Source: Wolbachia endosymbiont (group A) of Rhinocyllus conicus
GTDB taxonomy: Bacteria > Pseudomonadota > Alphaproteobacteria > Rickettsiales > Anaplasmataceae
Length of the DNA stretch: 64,000 nucleotides
Direction: 5' to 3'
NCBI RefSeq assembly: GCF_947250775.1
Contig: NZ_OX366349.1
Coordinates: 558,001 to 622,000, forward strand
Shown piece after piece: positions 61,772 through 64,000 of this stretch (its first letter is position 1; each line of letters opens with the position of its first letter). Position numbers and translations under genes: made by a program. The notes beneath the pieces are model-generated. The model was not told where the DNA came from and did no database searches. It saw nothing but the letters and a program-made list of their open reading frames with translations.

Positions 61772-64000
61772 GTGGGAAGAGTTTTTACCGTTAATGTGGA
61801 TGAGTCCTTTTTCAATGTATTGGTTCAGCACATATTTTCTGAATATGAAAGAGAAAAAATTCCCGAGATAAAGATCATACTTCCCTGCAAAAGGGATGTA
61901 ATAGCGCTGCTGAGTGCGTTCAAGAATTATAACGCTAAAAAATGCATAATTTTGCCAGAGATAGTTTCGCTAGAGAACATCGATGAGGAGGATTTAATAT
62001 TAAATCTTGATAGAGTTAAAGTTATCAATCCAACAAAGAGGACGCTGCTACTCATTCAATTCATATTGGAGTGGAATAGAAAAAATAATGATAATTTCCC
62101 CATTGATTTAGCTTATAGCCTGCCATCATTGCTTGATAAAATTCAATCTACCCAAACAACGGATTGTTATCAATTCGATGAACATTCAAAAAAAATAGAG
62201 AATTTCATAAGCTTACTCATTGAGAGTTGGAATAAAATTTTAAAAGATTTAGGAGTAGTAGATATATTAGAACATAAGAGTGATTACATAAACAATATGA
62301 TAATCTCTTTACAAAAAGACCAACATATAATCTTTGTTGGAATTGGAAAGGATAAGTCGTTAATTAAGGCTATATATGACCTGCCGTTTGGAAAAATAAT
62401 TTTGCCTAATCTGAATTTGAAAATTAAAGAGAAAGATTGGCAATCACTTGATAAAAAACATTATCAATATTGCCTGAAAGATCTACTCGATTATTTAAAA
62501 GTGGATAGAAGGGATGTTAGTTTTCTGCCAGAAGCGTGTTCTCCAGTGCCCAGACACTGGGATCCAGAAAACTTAACTTTAAATGAGCGCACCAGGTGGC
62601 TGTGCAATAGAAACTGGATTCCAGTGTCAAGCACTGGAATGACACCATCTACTACTCAAATTACCTGCAAATTGCAATGTTCATACACCAAAAATCAAAG
62701 GGCTGGGATAACAGGAAGTCCTGAGGAATATCTAGATTACATTTTTGATACAACTGCCGATCTAAGCAAAGTTAGTAATGGACATATTGGCAATATTGAA
62801 GTCATCACTTGTGATTCCAGAGAGGAAGAAGCACAAGTGACATCATTAATTATAGAGAATGAAGGTTATGAAAACGTTTCTTTGGTTGTCTTTGATAAAT
62901 TACTTGCAGCTCGTATAGCATGTTTATCAAGGCAACACAGTGCCATACCGGAAAATTATCCTTATATAACACTCCTACTTTATAGTATCGAAGTTTTGAC
63001 CTCAAATTGGAGCAGTGTGTCATTACTTTCGCTCCTTAAACATAGGCTAGTGACTTTTGATTACACTCAAGAAGAGTACTCTCAGATTTTATCTGAATTT
63101 GAAATAGAGATATTACGCAACTTTAGTACAAATGGCCTTAAAGATATTATAGATGCTATTAATACCTATAAAAAGCTAAAACATAAAGAGGATATATTGC
63201 TTATTATCAATAGGTTGGAGGCTATACTTAATCTTTTACTTAACTCTATAAATTGCCCTATTTCTGATGTGGTGGTAACTCATTTGCAGTGTATTAATGT
63301 GCTATCTGGTATAAATTTTTCAGAGCTAAATAGTGAAATAGGTAATTTCACCTGTAATTTCTTGAATGCATGTGAGGGTATAGAAATTAAGTGCTCCTTA
63401 GAGTTATATAGCCAAATTCTGACCTTATTTTTAGAGAAAGAGTTTTTCTCTGTAGCAAATGACTTGAATAAATTCAGCTTATATCACAACAAAGTTGTAA
63501 TACTCGCTGGATTTAATGAAGCGCCAAGCTTTCAAAGTCCGCTTTTGAATGCACTTACGAGAGAAAAATTTAACCTTCCTTCTGCGCAAGAAGAGCAGGG
63601 GTATTTTTTTTATACTTTACACAATTTGTTTTGTGCAAGTAAGGTTTATATTACAAGATCGCTAAGCCATAGAAAACCAATTCTATTGCAGCGTTTGGAA
63701 ATTCTGCTCAAGGAGGGGAAACAGCCGTATCGCGATTGGCTGAGGATATTAAATATGCCTGAATGTACTGTTCCATGTGCTCAGCCTATGCCAAAACCTC
63801 AAACCGAAGTTAGAAAAGAAAAAATGCAGGTGATGTCTTGCAGTGCAATAGAAAAGCTAATTCGTAATCCTTATTCATTTTACGTTGAATATATACTGGG
63901 CCTTAAACAATTAAGAGACTTGAATTTTAAGCCATCGATATTGGAATTTGGCACTATGGTGCACAACATTCTTGCAAGATATTTACGCAACAAAAAGTCG
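61772..64000 (+). CDS. addB: Double-strand break repair protein AddB (5' part; gene runs off the window)
   Basis: Subunit of the AddAB helicase-nuclease. 743 residues are visible and the frame is open to the window end. The start is taken as GTG at 61772 (VGRVFTVNVDESFFNVL), which matches the alphaproteobacterial AddB beginning. No ATG or strong ribosome binding site is near. IPEIKIILPCKRDVIALLSA and ILPEIVSLENIDEED are typical. Near the end, SAIEKLIRNPYSFYVEYILG and EFGTMVHNILARYL open the C-terminal nuclease domain. A composite palindromic repeat at 62541-62644, with a further module to 62715, adds about 55 residues (SPVPRHWDPENLTLNERTRW ... NWIPVSSTGMT). addA is not in the window. Confidence 0.88.
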   Translation, partial: MGRVFTVNVDESFFNVLVQHIFSEYEREKIPEIKIILPCKRDVIALLSAFKNYNAKKCIILPEIVSLENIDEEDLILNLDRVKVINPTKRTLLLIQFILEWNRKNNDNFPIDLAYSLPSLLDKIQSTQTTDCYQFDEHSKKIENFISLLIESWNKILKDLGVVDILEHKSDYINNMIISLQKDQHIIFVGIGKDKSLIKAIYDLPFGKIILPNLNLKIKEKDWQSLDKKHYQYCLKDLLDYLKVDRRDVSFLPEACSPVPRHWDPENLTLNERTRWLCNRNWIPVSSTGMTPSTTQITCKLQCSYTKNQRAGITGSPEEYLDYIFDTTADLSKVSNGHIGNIEVITCDSREEEAQVTSLIIENEGYENVSLVVFDKLLAARIACLSRQHSAIPENYPYITLLLYSIEVLTSNWSSVSLLSLLKHRLVTFDYTQEEYSQILSEFEIEILRNFSTNGLKDIIDAINTYKKLKHKEDILLIINRLEAILNLLLNSINCPISDVVVTHLQCINVLSGINFSELNSEIGNFTCNFLNACEGIEIKCSLELYSQILTLFLEKEFFSVANDLNKFSLYHNKVVILAGFNEAPSFQSPLLNALTREKFNLPSAQEEQGYFFYTLHNLFCASKVYITRSLSHRKPILLQRLEILLKEGKQPYRDWLRILNMPECTVPCAQPMPKPQTEVRKEKMQVMSCSAIEKLIRNPYSFYVEYILGLKQLRDLNFKPSILEFGTMVHNILARYLRNKKS
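62541..62715. repeat. Long composite palindromic element inside addB
   Basis: CAGTGCCCAGACACTGGGAT, CCAGAAAACTTAACTTTAAA, TGAGCGCACCAGGTGGCTGT and ATTCCAGTGTCAAGCACTGG then AATGACA repeat the murE long form. ATTGCAATGTTCATACACC (62671-62689) is the second module. The frame stays open throughout. Confidence 0.85.

Overview
The window is a chromosomal segment of a Wolbachia endosymbiont (Alphaproteobacteria, Rickettsiales). The base composition is low in G+C. The housekeeping set is typical of the order: a detached F0 ATP synthase operon, heme A synthase, PccA, ZnuA/ZnuC, CcmB and a long PurL. Several copies of one IS5-type insertion sequence are present, and palindromic repeats built on CATCCCAGTG/CACTGGGATG or CCCGCTA/TAGCGGG occur between genes and also inside reading frames. 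The strain cannot be fixed from the sequence alone.

Layout. 1-9300: pheT (5' part, minus strand), a small orphan, atpB-atpE-atpF'-atpF with a GT2 glycosyltransferase and ctaA on the plus strand, then pccA and an ankyrin-like membrane protein on the minus strand. 9400-15000: gltX, a 0.3-kb repeat (copy A), a large serine recombinase in an element with 25-bp perfect terminal inverted repeats, a divergent IS5 copy and arrays of palindromic repeats. 15000-18750: purH, fmt, rplT, rpmI and a possible PAS protein. 18900-24000: alaS, a 0.55-kb palindrome array, a 326-bp MITE and an IS5 copy. 24000-37800: a large candidate effector, hflK-hflC-degP, an orphan terminase large subunit converging on a second very large candidate effector, two IS5 copies facing away from a duplicated flank, cutA overlapping tRNA-Gln, and small orphans. 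38000-50800: inverted copy B of the 0.3-kb repeat, ccmB, dksA, ubiB-znuC diverging from znuA, an XRE protein, rpmG, RNase E/G, dnaK, bolA, metC and murE. 50800-64000: a second MITE, a fifth IS5 copy, comF, a membrane orphan, uvrA, a VUT-family-like membrane protein, a small orphan, purL and the 5' part of addB.

The most striking theme is the relation between selfish repeats and genes. Palindromic elements sit in frame inside ctaA, pccA, gltX, alaS, murE, purL and addB. In murE, purL and addB a long form is read in the same frame and gives a recognisable shared peptide ending in NWIPVS.TGMT. The same palindromes are the landing sites of the IS5 elements and the related MITEs: all three IS copies with intact 9-bp target duplications and both MITEs have duplications that are pieces of the palindrome. 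Two long low-complexity proteins with eukaryote-like linear motifs are candidate secreted effectors, and the 0.3-kb inverted repeat has promoter- and RNA-like signals.
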